From Pollutimonas sp. M17 (GTDB taxonomy: Bacteria > Pseudomonadota > Gammaproteobacteria > Burkholderiales > Burkholderiaceae_B), in assembly GCF_025836975.1 (NCBI RefSeq), contig NZ_CP107548.1:3162001-3226000 (forward strand): a stretch of 64,000 nt of DNA, in the 5' to 3' direction. The notes below the pieces were generated by a model that was not told the origin of the DNA, ran no database searches, and worked only from the letters and a program-made list of their open reading frames with translations. Made by a program: the position numbers and the translations under genes. This document shows, piece by piece, positions 41,470 to 50,146 of this stretch (positions are counted from its first letter, which is position 1; each line of letters opens with the position of its first letter).

Positions 41470-42351
41470 CTAACCGGCGTCGGCGAATTTGCGTTCGATC
41501 GCCACGGATTCCTCCAGGCCCACGAATCGGTTGAAATCCTGGAATGAAGTGATCCGGTCGGCAATGACGTTTGTGGAGCAGCCCTTATGCATGAAGGTTT
41601 CCATCATTTCCTTTACCGCCTTATGCATCGCGAACATGGGCTCTATCGGGCAGATCGCAAACGAGAAGCCCAACTCGTGCACTTCGTCCAATGAAAGAAA
41701 CGGCGTCTTGCCGGACCGGGCCATGTTGAAGAGTATGGGCTTGCCCAATGGTTTCAGCCGGCGCCCGATTTCACGCAGTTGATCCATGCTTTCGGGGGCA
41801 TCCACGTAAAGTCCGTCGGCGCCCTCCTCGGCATAGGCTTCCAGCCGGTCCAGCGCATCCTCCAGGCCGTTCACGGCCACGGCGTCGGTACGGGCGACGA
41901 TGAAGAAGTTGGGGTCGCGCCGCGCCTCCAGCATGGCGCGCAGCTTCAACCGCATTTCCTGTTTTGGAATCAGCTGCTTCCCGGCGAAGTGCCCGCATTT
42001 CTTGGGCAGGGCCTGGTCTTCGATGTGCAGGCAGGAGGCGCCCGCCTCTTCCCAGAGCTCCATGGTTCTTTGCACGTCGAGGATGCCGCCGTAGCCGGTA
42101 TCGGCATCGGCGAAGACGGGAACGGTCGAAGCCCGGCAGATGCGGCGGATATGCTCGAACATCTCCGTCTGGGTCAACAGGCCGATGTCCGCCTTGCCGA
42201 TAAGGACGGCGGACGCGGCGAACCCGCTGACAAACAGGGCGGGCGCCCCGGCCTGCTCGGCCAGCTTTGCCGTAACGGCATCGTGCGCGCCCATGCAGAC
42301 GAAGGGCCCTTTGTTGAACAGTTCGCGGAATTCGGCCGAACGTGGATTCAT
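41470..42351 (-). CDS. isocitrate lyase/PEP mutase-family enzyme, methylisocitrate-lyase-like
   Basis: 293 aa from the ATG at 42349-42351 behind AGGAGA, the length of PrpB. DADTGYG at 82-88 gives the Mg2+ ligands, and KKCGH at 117-121 is the catalytic-cysteine signature of isocitrate and methylisocitrate lyases (hydrolases and mutases differ there). Expected to split a 2-hydroxy tri- or dicarboxylate into succinate or pyruvate-type products. The propionate genes prpC and acnD are absent, so a different substrate, delivered through the adjoining Bug system, is likely. Confidence 0.88.
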   Translation of the reverse strand: MNPRSAEFRELFNKGPFVCMGAHDAVTAKLAEQAGAPALFVSGFAASAVLIGKADIGLLTQTEMFEHIRRICRASTVPVFADADTGYGGILDVQRTMELWEEAGASCLHIEDQALPKKCGHFAGKQLIPKQEMRLKLRAMLEARRDPNFFIVARTDAVAVNGLEDALDRLEAYAEEGADGLYVDAPESMDQLREIGRRLKPLGKPILFNMARSGKTPFLSLDEVHELGFSFAICPIEPMFAMHKAVKEMMETFMHKGCSTNVIADRITSFQDFNRFVGLEESVAIERKFADAG

Positions 42352-42413
42352 CTTGTCTCCTGGATTGTCGATGTGCCTGTACAATCCCATGAAATCGGGA
42401 ATACAAGCAGTCA

Positions 42414-42434
42414 ATAATACAATCCTATAGGATT
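42414..42434. promoter_or_regulatory. palindrome and repeated half-site upstream of lyase/Bug operon
   Basis: AATCCTATAGGATT (42421-42434) is a perfect 14-bp palindrome. Overlapping it, ATAATACAAT (42414-42423) is the reverse complement of the 10-mer inside the TRAP operator at 34908-34917. Candidate operator for the leftward lyase/Bug unit. The remaining 42352-42526 spacer has no gene. Confidence 0.45.
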
Positions 42435-42526
42435 CCGCAATAGAGCGCAAGAATGAAAATGCGGGGCGAACGGCCGGAAAACCGTTGCAGCCCCGCATGG
42501 CAAGCGAATAAAAGGAGCGTGCGCCC

Positions 42527-43297
42527 TTATCCTATCCTTCCCAGGAACCGGCCGATGCGCTCATTGGCCTGATCGGAGAAGAACTCCCGGGGACCGGTAT
42601 CGTTCAAGATGACGCCATCTTCCATGAAGACCACACGGTCGGCCGCCTCTTTCGCGAAACGCACTTCATGCGTCACCACAAGCATGGTCATGCCCTCATC
42701 GGCCAGGCCGCGCATGATGGTGAGCACTTCATCCCTGAGCTCGGGATCCAGCGCGGAAGTCGGCTCATCGAAGAATATGACTTCCGGATCCATGGCCAGC
42801 CCGCGCGCAATCGCCACACGCTGCTTCTGCCCGCCGGACAGTTTGTTGGGATAATGTTCGCCCTTGTGCGCCAAGCCCACCCGGTCCAGCAGTTCCATGG
42901 CTCGATGCCGGGCCTGCGCCTTTGCGATTCCCTTCACGCTCAGCATGCCTTCCATGACGTTCTCCAGCGCTGTCTGGTGAGCGAACAGATTGAACGACTG
43001 GAAAACCATGGCGGTCTTGCGGCGTATATCGCGTATGGCGCGGCGCTCCGGCCTGCCCAATGCCTGGCCGGGCGCCAGATCGACCCGGCTTCCCACCACC
43101 TCCACCGATCCGGAATCCGGGGTTTCAAGGAAATTGAGCGAACGCAGCAGGGTGGTCTTGCCCGACCCGGATGGGCCCATGATGACGACCACCTGCCCCC
43201 GTGCCACATCCAGGTCGACGCCACGAAGCACCTGGTTGGCCCCGAAGCTCTTTTCCAAAGCGCGGATGCGCACGGCGCATGAATGTTCTGGGTTCAT
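42527..43297 (-). CDS. polar amino-acid ABC transporter ATP-binding protein (GlnQ/HisP-like)
   Basis: 256 aa. Walker A GPSGSGKTT, signature LSGGQKQR, Walker B VIFFDEPTSALD, and switch histidine in VVTHEVRFAKEA. Its ATG overlaps the permease stop (ATGA). Drives the importer with the permease at 43294 and the receptor at 43949. Last gene of a leftward operon that starts with the PLP C-S lyase. Confidence 0.94.
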   Translation of the reverse strand: MNPEHSCAVRIRALEKSFGANQVLRGVDLDVARGQVVVIMGPSGSGKTTLLRSLNFLETPDSGSVEVVGSRVDLAPGQALGRPERRAIRDIRRKTAMVFQSFNLFAHQTALENVMEGMLSVKGIAKAQARHRAMELLDRVGLAHKGEHYPNKLSGGQKQRVAIARGLAMDPEVIFFDEPTSALDPELRDEVLTIMRGLADEGMTMLVVTHEVRFAKEAADRVVFMEDGVILNDTGPREFFSDQANERIGRFLGRIG

Positions 43298-43944
43298 AGA
43301 TACCGTCCCGCAAATCTGCCTTCAAGGTAAGTCTGGAGTATGGTCAGAAGCTGATTGATGACCCAATAAATAATGCCCACCGTCAAGAACATCTCCATGT
43401 AGCGGAAAGTGGTCGCGCCGACCTGATCGGCGACGCGGGTCAGCTCCACCACGGTGACCGTCGATGCCAGCGAAGTGTCCTTGACCAACGCAATAAGGCG
43501 GCTTCCGACGGTGGGAATGGCGATCACCAGGCCTTGCGGCAGGATAATGCGCTTCATCGCCGTCCAGTGCCCCATCCCCATGGACATTGCGGCTTCCCAT
43601 TGCCCGCGGTCCACAGCCAATATTCCCGCCCTGAAGTTTTCGCTGAGGTAGGACGCGGCAAACAGCGTCAGGGCGGTAATGGCGGACGAAACCGGATCCA
43701 GCGCGATGCCCACGGAGGGAAGGCCGAAATAGATAAGCAGCATCTGGACCAGAAGCGGCGTACCCCGGAAGACCGATACATAGCAGAACGCCAGGTAGCG
43801 GAGCGCCCGATAACGGGAAATCCGGGCAAACGCTATCATGAGACCCAGTATCGAGCCCAGGATGAACGACACCGCCGCGAGCATCACAGTCATCGCCAGA
43901 GCGCTCTTCAGCATGGGAAGCGCCCGCATGAACAACTCGAACAT
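43294..43944 (-). CDS. polar amino-acid ABC transporter permease (HisM/GlnP-like)
   Basis: 216 aa with about five membrane segments. The family's coupling loop appears as QWEAAMSMGMGHWTAMKRII, and VKDTSLASTVTVVELTR is characteristic of amino-acid permeases. Only one permease gene is present, so a homodimer is expected. It begins 4 bp after the receptor stop. Confidence 0.93.
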   Translation of the reverse strand: MFELFMRALPMLKSALAMTVMLAAVSFILGSILGLMIAFARISRYRALRYLAFCYVSVFRGTPLLVQMLLIYFGLPSVGIALDPVSSAITALTLFAASYLSENFRAGILAVDRGQWEAAMSMGMGHWTAMKRIILPQGLVIAIPTVGSRLIALVKDTSLASTVTVVELTRVADQVGATTFRYMEMFLTVGIIYWVINQLLTILQTYLEGRFAGRYL

Positions 43945-43948
43945 GGCG

Positions 43949-44800
43949 TCAGTCCTTGGCCGCGGCTGCTTCAGCCTTGGCTTTTGCGATGGACTCCATC
44001 ATTTTGTAGTCCTCTCCCACGAACTGCGCGCTGAGGCGCGCAACGGTGCCGTCCGCCAGCATGCTCTCCAGCGCCTTGTTCACAGCGGCAAGCAATTCGG
44101 GCTGATCCTTGGCCAGGCCGGCCGCAGCCAGCTGGTAGGTCAGAGGTTCGCCGACCTCTTTGGTGGGGACCTTGTTTGCCTCGGCGTACCGCATTCCGCC
44201 AAAGTGCGAAATGATGACGGCATCGATGCGGCCGATGGCAAGATCGTTGAAAATCAGCGAGCCGTTATCGTATGTGCGAATGTCGGACTCCCGCAGATTG
44301 GCACGCGACCATGTCTCGTTCGACGAGCCTGAGGACACGCCTACGCGTTTCCCGGCCAGGGTGGCGCGGCTGACGATATCCGTATTGTTCTTGTGCACAA
44401 AGATCCGGAACTGCTCCACGCCATACGGCACCGAGAAATCGATCTGCTTCATGCGCTCGGCGGTGGGAGTCAGGTCGTTCATGACCAGATCATATTTCCC
44501 CGTCTTGAGGCCCGAAACGAAATTCTTGTATGTATCGGCGGTGAATACGACCTTGGCGATGCCCATGCGCTTGGCCAGCTCGCGGGCCATGGCCACGTCG
44601 TAGCCCGTAGGCTTGTTGTCGTCGCCCAGCATGCTCCAGGGCGGGCTGGTCTGCGTGTTGGCAATGCGGATAAGCTGCTCGGACTTTATCCTTTCAAGGC
44701 TGTCGGCCGCGACGGCCAGCGAACTGAACGCAATGCCCAGGGCGCATGCGGCGGCCACCATCAAGCGTGTGGCAATACTGCTGGAAATATTCGTGTTCAT
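43949..44800 (-). CDS. amino-acid ABC transporter periplasmic receptor (SBP family 3)
   Basis: 283 aa with a Sec signal ending near AVAA/DS. Family 3 landmarks: PPWSMLGDDNKPTGYDVAMA, GKYDLVMNDLTPTAERMKQ (ligand alpha-amino/carboxylate site) and GKRVGVSSGSSNE. ATG at 44798-44800 behind GGAGA. Supplies the permease and ATPase encoded next. The upstream cystathionine-lyase-like gene suggests a sulfur amino acid such as cystine, cystathionine or a related thioether (inference). Confidence 0.93.
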   Translation of the reverse strand: MNTNISSSIATRLMVAAACALGIAFSSLAVAADSLERIKSEQLIRIANTQTSPPWSMLGDDNKPTGYDVAMARELAKRMGIAKVVFTADTYKNFVSGLKTGKYDLVMNDLTPTAERMKQIDFSVPYGVEQFRIFVHKNNTDIVSRATLAGKRVGVSSGSSNETWSRANLRESDIRTYDNGSLIFNDLAIGRIDAVIISHFGGMRYAEANKVPTKEVGEPLTYQLAAAGLAKDQPELLAAVNKALESMLADGTVARLSAQFVGEDYKMMESIAKAKAEAAAAKD

Positions 44801-44872
44801 CGTCGTCTCCTCGTTGGTCGTTTACGTTGGGGCCTGCGGCCGACCGTTTCCGAAGCCCCGGAAATGAAGCTT

Positions 44873-46030
44873 TCAGCCCATGCATTGGCGTTCGAACTGC
44901 CGCAGGGCGTCAGCCAGATCATCGATGAGCGCCTGTGTCGGCTCCAGCCCGATCGACAGGCGCACAACGGGCTGGTCCGTCTTCGAAAAGGCCCGGCCCT
45001 TCTGTATTGCCGCCGGGTAGAACGCGGCCAGGCTATGGACGCCCCCCCAGCTTGCACCGATGGAAAAATGCTTGAGCGACGCAAAGAAAGCAGAAAACGC
45101 CTGCTGCGGCGCGGGCTTGAGGATCACGGAAAACAGGCACCCTCCCGGCGAAAAATCCCTCTTCCATACTGCATGGCCCGGATCGCCGGCAAGCGGAGGA
45201 AAAAGCACTTTGTCGACCTGCGGATGGCTTTGCATCCAGGCGGCCACCTCCAGTGCGCTCCGGCTTTGCGCGTCGTACCGCAGGCGCAAGGTTTCCAAGC
45301 CCCTCAGGACCAGGAAACAATCCTCGGGACTGGCCTGCTGGCCCATGATGCTCTGCGTTTCGCGCAGCGTTTCATAATGCCCATGATCGCGCATGGAGAT
45401 CGCGCCCAGGAGCACATCGGAATGGCCGCCGAAGAATTTGGTGGCCGCCTCGATACTCAGGTCCACGCCCGCCTGAAGCGGCTTGAACGCCAGTGGGGAA
45501 GCCCAGGTATTGTCCATCAGCGTCATGACCGAATGTTCTTTGGCCGCGGCGACGATAGCCGGAATGTCGGGCATCTCCATCGTTACAGTGCCCGGCGCTT
45601 CCAGGCAGATCATGCGCGTATTGGGCCGGATGAGCCGTTCGATATCCGCGCCGATGTCCGGTGCATAGATCTCAACTTCCACCCCGAACGAGGCCAGCCA
45701 TTGGCGGGCGAACGTTTGCAGGGCGCCGTAGCTGGCGGCGGAAATCAGGAGATGATCGCCGCCCCGGATGAAACCCATGACAGCCGTACAGAGCGCGGAC
45801 TGGCCGGAAGGCGTCGCAACACAATAGCCTCCCCCTTCAAGGGCCGCGATATCCCGCTCCAGCCGGCGAGCGGTGGGGGTGCCGGTTATGCCGTAGCTAT
45901 AGCCGCCGGGCTGGCGCTGCTTGCGATCGACAAAGTCCTCGAGCGTATCGAACACCACGGTGGAACCCCGGTATACGGCGGGCGACAGGCTGTTGAAATT
46001 CTGGTTGAGGTCGGCGTGGGGGTCGTTCAT
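44873..46030 (-). CDS. Cys/Met-metabolism PLP enzyme, cystathionine beta-lyase-like
   Basis: 385 aa from the ATG at 46028-46030 with AAGGA upstream; the longer frame adds no conserved text. PLP lysine K198 in AATKFFGGHSD, active-site tyrosine in YSYGITGTPT (43-52), phosphate-binding SGQSAL at 75-80, DNTWASPL at 173-180. Closest in style to MetC-type beta-lyases, which give pyruvate, ammonia and a thiol. First gene of an operon with an amino-acid importer, so a catabolic C-S lyase for an imported thioether amino acid is likely. Confidence 0.88.
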   Translation of the reverse strand: MNDPHADLNQNFNSLSPAVYRGSTVVFDTLEDFVDRKQRQPGGYSYGITGTPTARRLERDIAALEGGGYCVATPSGQSALCTAVMGFIRGGDHLLISAASYGALQTFARQWLASFGVEVEIYAPDIGADIERLIRPNTRMICLEAPGTVTMEMPDIPAIVAAAKEHSVMTLMDNTWASPLAFKPLQAGVDLSIEAATKFFGGHSDVLLGAISMRDHGHYETLRETQSIMGQQASPEDCFLVLRGLETLRLRYDAQSRSALEVAAWMQSHPQVDKVLFPPLAGDPGHAVWKRDFSPGGCLFSVILKPAPQQAFSAFFASLKHFSIGASWGGVHSLAAFYPAAIQKGRAFSKTDQPVVRLSIGLEPTQALIDDLADALRQFERQCMG

Positions 46031-46070
46031 GCTGCATTCCTTTTCAAGTGTCGAAAAAATTACAACATGC

Positions 46071-46084
46071 ACCAACTATTTGGT
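46071..46084. promoter_or_regulatory. small dyad in LysR/C-S lyase divergent promoter
   Basis: ACCAA-CTAT-TTGGT lies about 40 bp upstream of the lyase start in the 161-bp gap shared with the divergent LysR. A candidate LysR contact; weak on its own. Confidence 0.35.
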
Positions 46085-46191
46085 CTAATGACATTAATCG
46101 CCTACATTATTCGCTGAGGTTATGGGATATTTTCTGGTTAACACCTAGTTTCCGGCCCTGGCCCCAAGCTCCCGAATACTGGCGGACAACA

Positions 46192-47094
46192 ATGAATCAG
46201 AGACAGATTGAAGTGTTTCACGCGGTCATGCTGCACCACACGGCGTCACGGGCGGCCGAGGTTCTCTTCATGTCGCAACCCGCCGTCAGCAAAACGATTC
46301 AGCAGCTCGAGCGATCGCTAGGGTTTGCGCTGTTCGAGCGCAGCAAGGGGCGCATGACGCCCACGCCCGAAGGCCAGCTATTGCACGAAGAGGTGGCGCG
46401 CTCGTTCGTCGGCCTGATACAACTGCGGCAAGCCGCCGCCCGCATCCGTGATTTCGGCTCAGGCAAGCTGCGCATCGCCAGCCTCTCCGCCTTGAGCACG
46501 AATATTGTTCCCGCAGCGCTGAAAGGATTCCAGCAGCGCCATCCCAACGTCACCATCACCTACCAGACCCGCCTGTCATCCGAGGTTCGGGACCTGGTGG
46601 CATCGGGCCAGTTCGACCTGGGCCTGGCGGCCGACGAGATAGATACATCGGGAGTCGATGCGGTTCCTTATTGCCGGTACAAAGCGGTCATCGCGCTTCC
46701 GCCCGGACATCCATTTACCCGGAAGCGCCAGATCAAACCCTCGGACCTGCATGGCGTGTCGTTCATTGCCCTTTCGCCCGAAGACACGACACGGCAAGAG
46801 GCGGATGCCATCCTTCGCGCCAACAAGGCGGAACCGCGCGTCGTGTTGACCACGCCGTTTTCAAGCAATGTATGCGCGATGGTGCTTGCCGGCCTGGGCT
46901 GCGGGCTGGTCAATCCGGTGACCTCGGCAGGCTATGTCGCACAAGGCCTGGTCTTGAAGCCATTCAGCGCCGACGTCCATTTCCGCAGCCTGATGCTGTT
47001 TCCCAGCAATAGAAAGCAGTCGCGCATCGTGCGGGACTGCGTACAGGAGTTCAGGAAGATAGTGCAGCCGGGCGGGCGCTACGAGTCGGCCTAG
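46192..47094 (+). CDS. LysR-type transcriptional regulator
   Basis: 300 aa from the ATG at 46192 (MNQRQIEVFHAVMLHHTASR), the standard LysR start; the earlier in-frame ATG at 46048 adds unrelated residues. HTH text AAEVLFMSQPAVSKTIQQLE. Effector domain from LRIASLSALSTNIVPAALKG. Style resembles CysB/OccR-like regulators of amino-acid loci. Divergent from the C-S lyase/amino-acid ABC operon, its likely target. Confidence 0.92.
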   Translation: MNQRQIEVFHAVMLHHTASRAAEVLFMSQPAVSKTIQQLERSLGFALFERSKGRMTPTPEGQLLHEEVARSFVGLIQLRQAAARIRDFGSGKLRIASLSALSTNIVPAALKGFQQRHPNVTITYQTRLSSEVRDLVASGQFDLGLAADEIDTSGVDAVPYCRYKAVIALPPGHPFTRKRQIKPSDLHGVSFIALSPEDTTRQEADAILRANKAEPRVVLTTPFSSNVCAMVLAGLGCGLVNPVTSAGYVAQGLVLKPFSADVHFRSLMLFPSNRKQSRIVRDCVQEFRKIVQPGGRYESA

Positions 47095-47119
47095 ATCGTA
47101 GCGATACGCCCCGCTTCTG

Positions 47120-48415
47120 TCATTTGGTCAGCGCCAGGCCAGGCAGCCATGTGGCAATGGATGGCACCAGCATCACCAGCATCAGGGTGAACACCAGCAC
47201 GCCCACGAACGGCCACACCGCCCGCACTCCCTCGGAAAACGGGATCTTGGCAATGCTGGTGGTGACGAACAACAGGATCGCCACGGGCGGGGTCAGCCCG
47301 CCGATCTGGGTGATCATGACCATCAGTATGCCCAGGTGCAGCGGATCGATGTTGAACGCGTTGCCGATGTACACGATGGTGGGGACCATGACCACCACGA
47401 CAGCCAGGCCATCCAGCATCATGGTAAGGACCAGCATGATGATGATGAGCAGCAACAACATCAATAGGCCGTTGTCGGTGATTCCGCGCAGCACTTCCAG
47501 TACGACTTCGTTGAAGCTCAGGTAGCTGAGCAGCCAGCCCAGCACGCCCGCCATGCCGATTACACCGGCCACCATGGCGGTGGTGACGGCCGCGTCGACC
47601 AGGACGGCCGGCAGATCGCGCCAGCGCAGTTGGCGGTACCACAGCATGCTTACCGCCAGGCTGTAGACACACGCCACCACGCCGGCCTCGGTGGCCGTGA
47701 ATATGCCGCCGAGAATCCCGCCCATGATAATGATGGGCGCCAGCAGGGCGGGCCATACCTTGACGGTGGCCCGGACAACCTCACGAAGGCTGGCGCGCGG
47801 CAAGGTATGGCGAAGCTCCGGATAGGAGGGCAGGTAGGACATGCCGTAGATCAGGGCCATCAGCAGCAATGCGATGATGATGCCGGGCAGCACTCCGGCC
47901 ACAAACAAGCCGCCTATGGATACTCCCGTGATCGAGCCATAGATGATCATGGTCATGCTCGGCGGAATGATGGGGCCGACGGTTGCCGCCGCTGCAACGA
48001 TAGAGGCCGCGTATCCCGGCCGGTATCCCGCTTCTTTCATCGGCGGGATGGTGACGGAGCCCACGGCCGCGGCCTCGGCCGTGGACGAACCCGAGATATT
48101 GGCCATGGCCACGCAGGAAAGAATGGACGTATGGCCCAGACTGCCGCGTATATGGCCCACCACTTTCTGCGAGAACTCAATCAGGCCGGCGCTCATGCCG
48201 CCACGCGTCATGATGGCGCCGGCCAGTATGAAATAGGGCAGTGCCAGCAAGCTGAAGGAATCGAGCATGGCGAATGCCTTCTGGGGCATCAGCGCAAGCA
48301 CCAGGTTGGGGATTGCCATGATGCCGATCATGCTGACCGACGCGATCGACAGAATAATGGGCACGCCCAGGAAAACCAGGGTCAGGATGCCGATGAATAT
48401 CAGGCTCAAGGTCAT
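47120..48415 (-). CDS. dctM: TRAP transporter large membrane subunit (DctM)
   Basis: 431 aa from the ATG at 48413-48415, which overlaps the DctQ stop by four bases; the longer frame reads into dctQ. DctM hallmarks: VAMANISGSSTAEAAAVGSV, VGPIIPPSMTMIIYG, GIFTATEAGVVA and IGGLTPPVAILLFVTTS. About twelve membrane helices. Ion-coupled importer with DctQ and DctP encoded upstream on the same strand. Confidence 0.94.
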   Translation of the reverse strand: MTLSLIFIGILTLVFLGVPIILSIASVSMIGIMAIPNLVLALMPQKAFAMLDSFSLLALPYFILAGAIMTRGGMSAGLIEFSQKVVGHIRGSLGHTSILSCVAMANISGSSTAEAAAVGSVTIPPMKEAGYRPGYAASIVAAAATVGPIIPPSMTMIIYGSITGVSIGGLFVAGVLPGIIIALLLMALIYGMSYLPSYPELRHTLPRASLREVVRATVKVWPALLAPIIIMGGILGGIFTATEAGVVACVYSLAVSMLWYRQLRWRDLPAVLVDAAVTTAMVAGVIGMAGVLGWLLSYLSFNEVVLEVLRGITDNGLLMLLLLIIIMLVLTMMLDGLAVVVVMVPTIVYIGNAFNIDPLHLGILMVMITQIGGLTPPVAILLFVTTSIAKIPFSEGVRAVWPFVGVLVFTLMLVMLVPSIATWLPGLALTK

Positions 48416-48873
48416 GCAACGTTTCCTTCCGCAGTCTTTGAAACCAGGCGATGAACCACGCATGCGATCAAGTAGACGCCCCCGACCAGCATGCCGCAGT
48501 ACACCCACGACATGCTAAGCCCCAGGCCGGGGCTTTCCTGGAATCGCGTCACCTGCATGATGCGCCATGTAAGCATGGTGAGCGCCACGCCAAGGCATAT
48601 CCATAGAATATCCACGATCAGGGCCAGCATCCGCTGCAGCCCTTCGGGAAACAGGCCCACCAGCGAATCGACACGCAAATGGGCATAGCGGTTATAAGCT
48701 ACCGGTATGGCGATGAACACGAGCCAGATGAAGGCGTATTTCTGGAACTCTTCGCTCCAGCTCAGCGACACATTGATGAAGAAGCGATTGAACACCTGCA
48801 GCGAACCCACAATGATCATGGCTGCAAATAGAATGGTCAGCAGGGCTTCGGCAAGCCTGTTGGCGTAACGCAT
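48412..48873 (-). CDS. dctQ: TRAP transporter small membrane subunit (DctQ)
   Basis: 153 aa, four membrane helices. Typical DctQ text: LQVFNRFFINVSLSWSEEFQ, KYAFIWLVFIAIPVAYNRYA and LRVDSLVGLFPEG. Stop overlaps dctM start. Preceded by a 13-bp hairpin after the dctP stop. Confidence 0.93.
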   Translation of the reverse strand: MRYANRLAEALLTILFAAMIIVGSLQVFNRFFINVSLSWSEEFQKYAFIWLVFIAIPVAYNRYAHLRVDSLVGLFPEGLQRMLALIVDILWICLGVALTMLTWRIMQVTRFQESPGLGLSMSWVYCGMLVGGVYLIACVVHRLVSKTAEGNVA

Positions 48874-48898
48874 GGCGCGGTCCCCTGGCGTTGCGGTC

Positions 48899-48929
48899 CA
48901 GGGGCGGGCAGTCCGGCTGCCTGCCCCTG
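48899..48929 (-). other. intercistronic hairpin between dctP and dctQ
   Basis: CAGGGGCGGGCAG (48899-48911) pairs with CTGCCTGCCCCTG (48917-48929) over 13 positions with one mismatch or G-U pair, loop of 5. It lies about 16 bases after the DctP stop, with no T-run. Same position relative to the receptor gene as the ABC hairpin at 28791. Confidence 0.62.
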
Positions 48930-48944
48930 AAGCCGGCGGTATGC

Positions 48945-49958
48945 TTATTGAGAAGAGCGGATCTGCTTGAGCAGGCTTTCGGCGCCCCGCTCTTTGGCGA
49001 ATTGGTCTTGCATGGCCACAGCGCGCTCACGGAAGACGGTAGTGTCGATCTCTGAAATCTGCATGCCGTTGGCGCGCAGGAAATCGAACGCCTCTTTCTC
49101 GCGGCGCGGCGCCAGCGCCCAGTTGACGTCGCTGGCAAGCTTGGCGGCTTCCGCCACCACCTTCTTGTCCTTGTCGCTCAACTGATTCCATTCGTTCAGC
49201 GAGCAGACCATGGCCACAGGCCCCAGAAAATGGCGAGTCAGCGCAATATATTTCGCCACTTCGTAGAACTTCTGCGTCACCACAATGGCCGAACCGTGCT
49301 CGAAGCCGTCAAGCACGCCCGTCTGCATGGATGTGTAGACTTCCCCGAATGACATGGGCGTGGCATTTGCGCCCATGGCATTCAGCGCCTCGATGTAGAC
49401 CGGACTTTGAATGGTGCGGATCTTCAGGCCTTTGAGGTCGTCGGGCGTTTTCACTTCCTTCTTGGAGGTAACCACATTGCGCGCCCCCCAGTTGGTCATC
49501 CAGGCGACAACCTTGAAGCCGGCTCCCTCCAGGTCCTTGGCCAAGGCCTCGCCCACCGGGCCATTGAGCGTGGCATTCATATGGTCGTAGTCGCGCCACA
49601 TGAAAGGCAGGTCGATGACCCCCAGGCGTTTGGAGAAGTTATTGAGGATGGCGGTGCCGGTTACGGCACATGAAGCACCTGCGCCCAACTGCATGGCTTC
49701 GTACACGGCCCTTTCTTCGCCCAGCGCGTTGGCGGGGTAGATTTTGGCCGACATCGTATCCGAGTGCTCGTTGACGTAATGGCTGAATACCCAGGCCGCC
49801 ATATGCAGCTCGGACGAAGGTACGCCGGGCGCGGAGTGGGAAATCTTGAATTCGCGCTTGGCCTGGGACTGGACCGGGAAAGAGAGTGCCAAGGCAAGCG
49901 CCCCAAGCACCGAAGCCAAGCCGGCACGCCGGCCAAGTGTATGTATATGCTTAGTCAT
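48945..49958 (-). CDS. dctP: TRAP transporter periplasmic receptor (DctP family)
   Basis: 337 aa; ATG at 49956-49958 behind AAGGAGA. Signal peptide ending near SQA/KR. DctP hallmark GLKIRTIQSPVYIEALNAMG with the ligand-binding arginine, then FGEVYTSMQTGVLDGFEHG. First gene of the leftward three-gene TRAP unit, divergent from LacI. The next enzymes across the promoter (2-hydroxyacid dehydrogenase, LigI-like hydrolase) suggest a hydroxy-acid or lactone acid as ligand. Confidence 0.93.
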   Translation of the reverse strand: MTKHIHTLGRRAGLASVLGALALALSFPVQSQAKREFKISHSAPGVPSSELHMAAWVFSHYVNEHSDTMSAKIYPANALGEERAVYEAMQLGAGASCAVTGTAILNNFSKRLGVIDLPFMWRDYDHMNATLNGPVGEALAKDLEGAGFKVVAWMTNWGARNVVTSKKEVKTPDDLKGLKIRTIQSPVYIEALNAMGANATPMSFGEVYTSMQTGVLDGFEHGSAIVVTQKFYEVAKYIALTRHFLGPVAMVCSLNEWNQLSDKDKKVVAEAAKLASDVNWALAPRREKEAFDFLRANGMQISEIDTTVFRERAVAMQDQFAKERGAESLLKQIRSSQ

Positions 49959-49971
49959 GTCTTCTCCTTAG

Positions 49972-50122
49972 TGTATCGTTATAGTAAATCGATTTATCGA
50001 AAACTAACATGGATACAAGGATGAATGCAATAGGCAAATGCGCACGGAAATCAATCACTCAAAATTTGAGTATTTGCTTGGCTTGCTAGATAGAATAAAT
50101 ACCGATATAGTAAAACGATACA
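49972..50122. promoter_or_regulatory. paired LacI-type operator candidates in divergent promoter
   Basis: ATAGTAAA occurs at 49981-49988 and again at 50107-50114. TGTATCGTT (49972-49980) recurs inverted as AACGATACA (50114-50122). AAATCGATTT is a palindrome inside the first site. The copies lie next to the dctP and lacI starts, about 130 bp apart, which would suit repression by looping. Confidence 0.55.
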
Positions 50123-50146
50123 TTTGATAAACGGGGATCAGCAAGA

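Noticed and set aside
39955-41547. Plus-strand open frame of 530 codons
   Set aside because: Overlaps the second SDR in another frame and lies antisense to the Bug gene; no recognisable domain.
41470-42351. Assignment as PrpB of the methylcitrate cycle
   Set aside because: KKCGH supports a methylisocitrate-type lyase, but no prpC, acnD or prpF gene is present, and a Bug gene follows, so the symbol was withheld.
44393-46117. Long plus-strand open frame (574 codons)
   Set aside because: Antisense to the amino-acid receptor and C-S lyase genes; histidine/arginine-rich with no motif.
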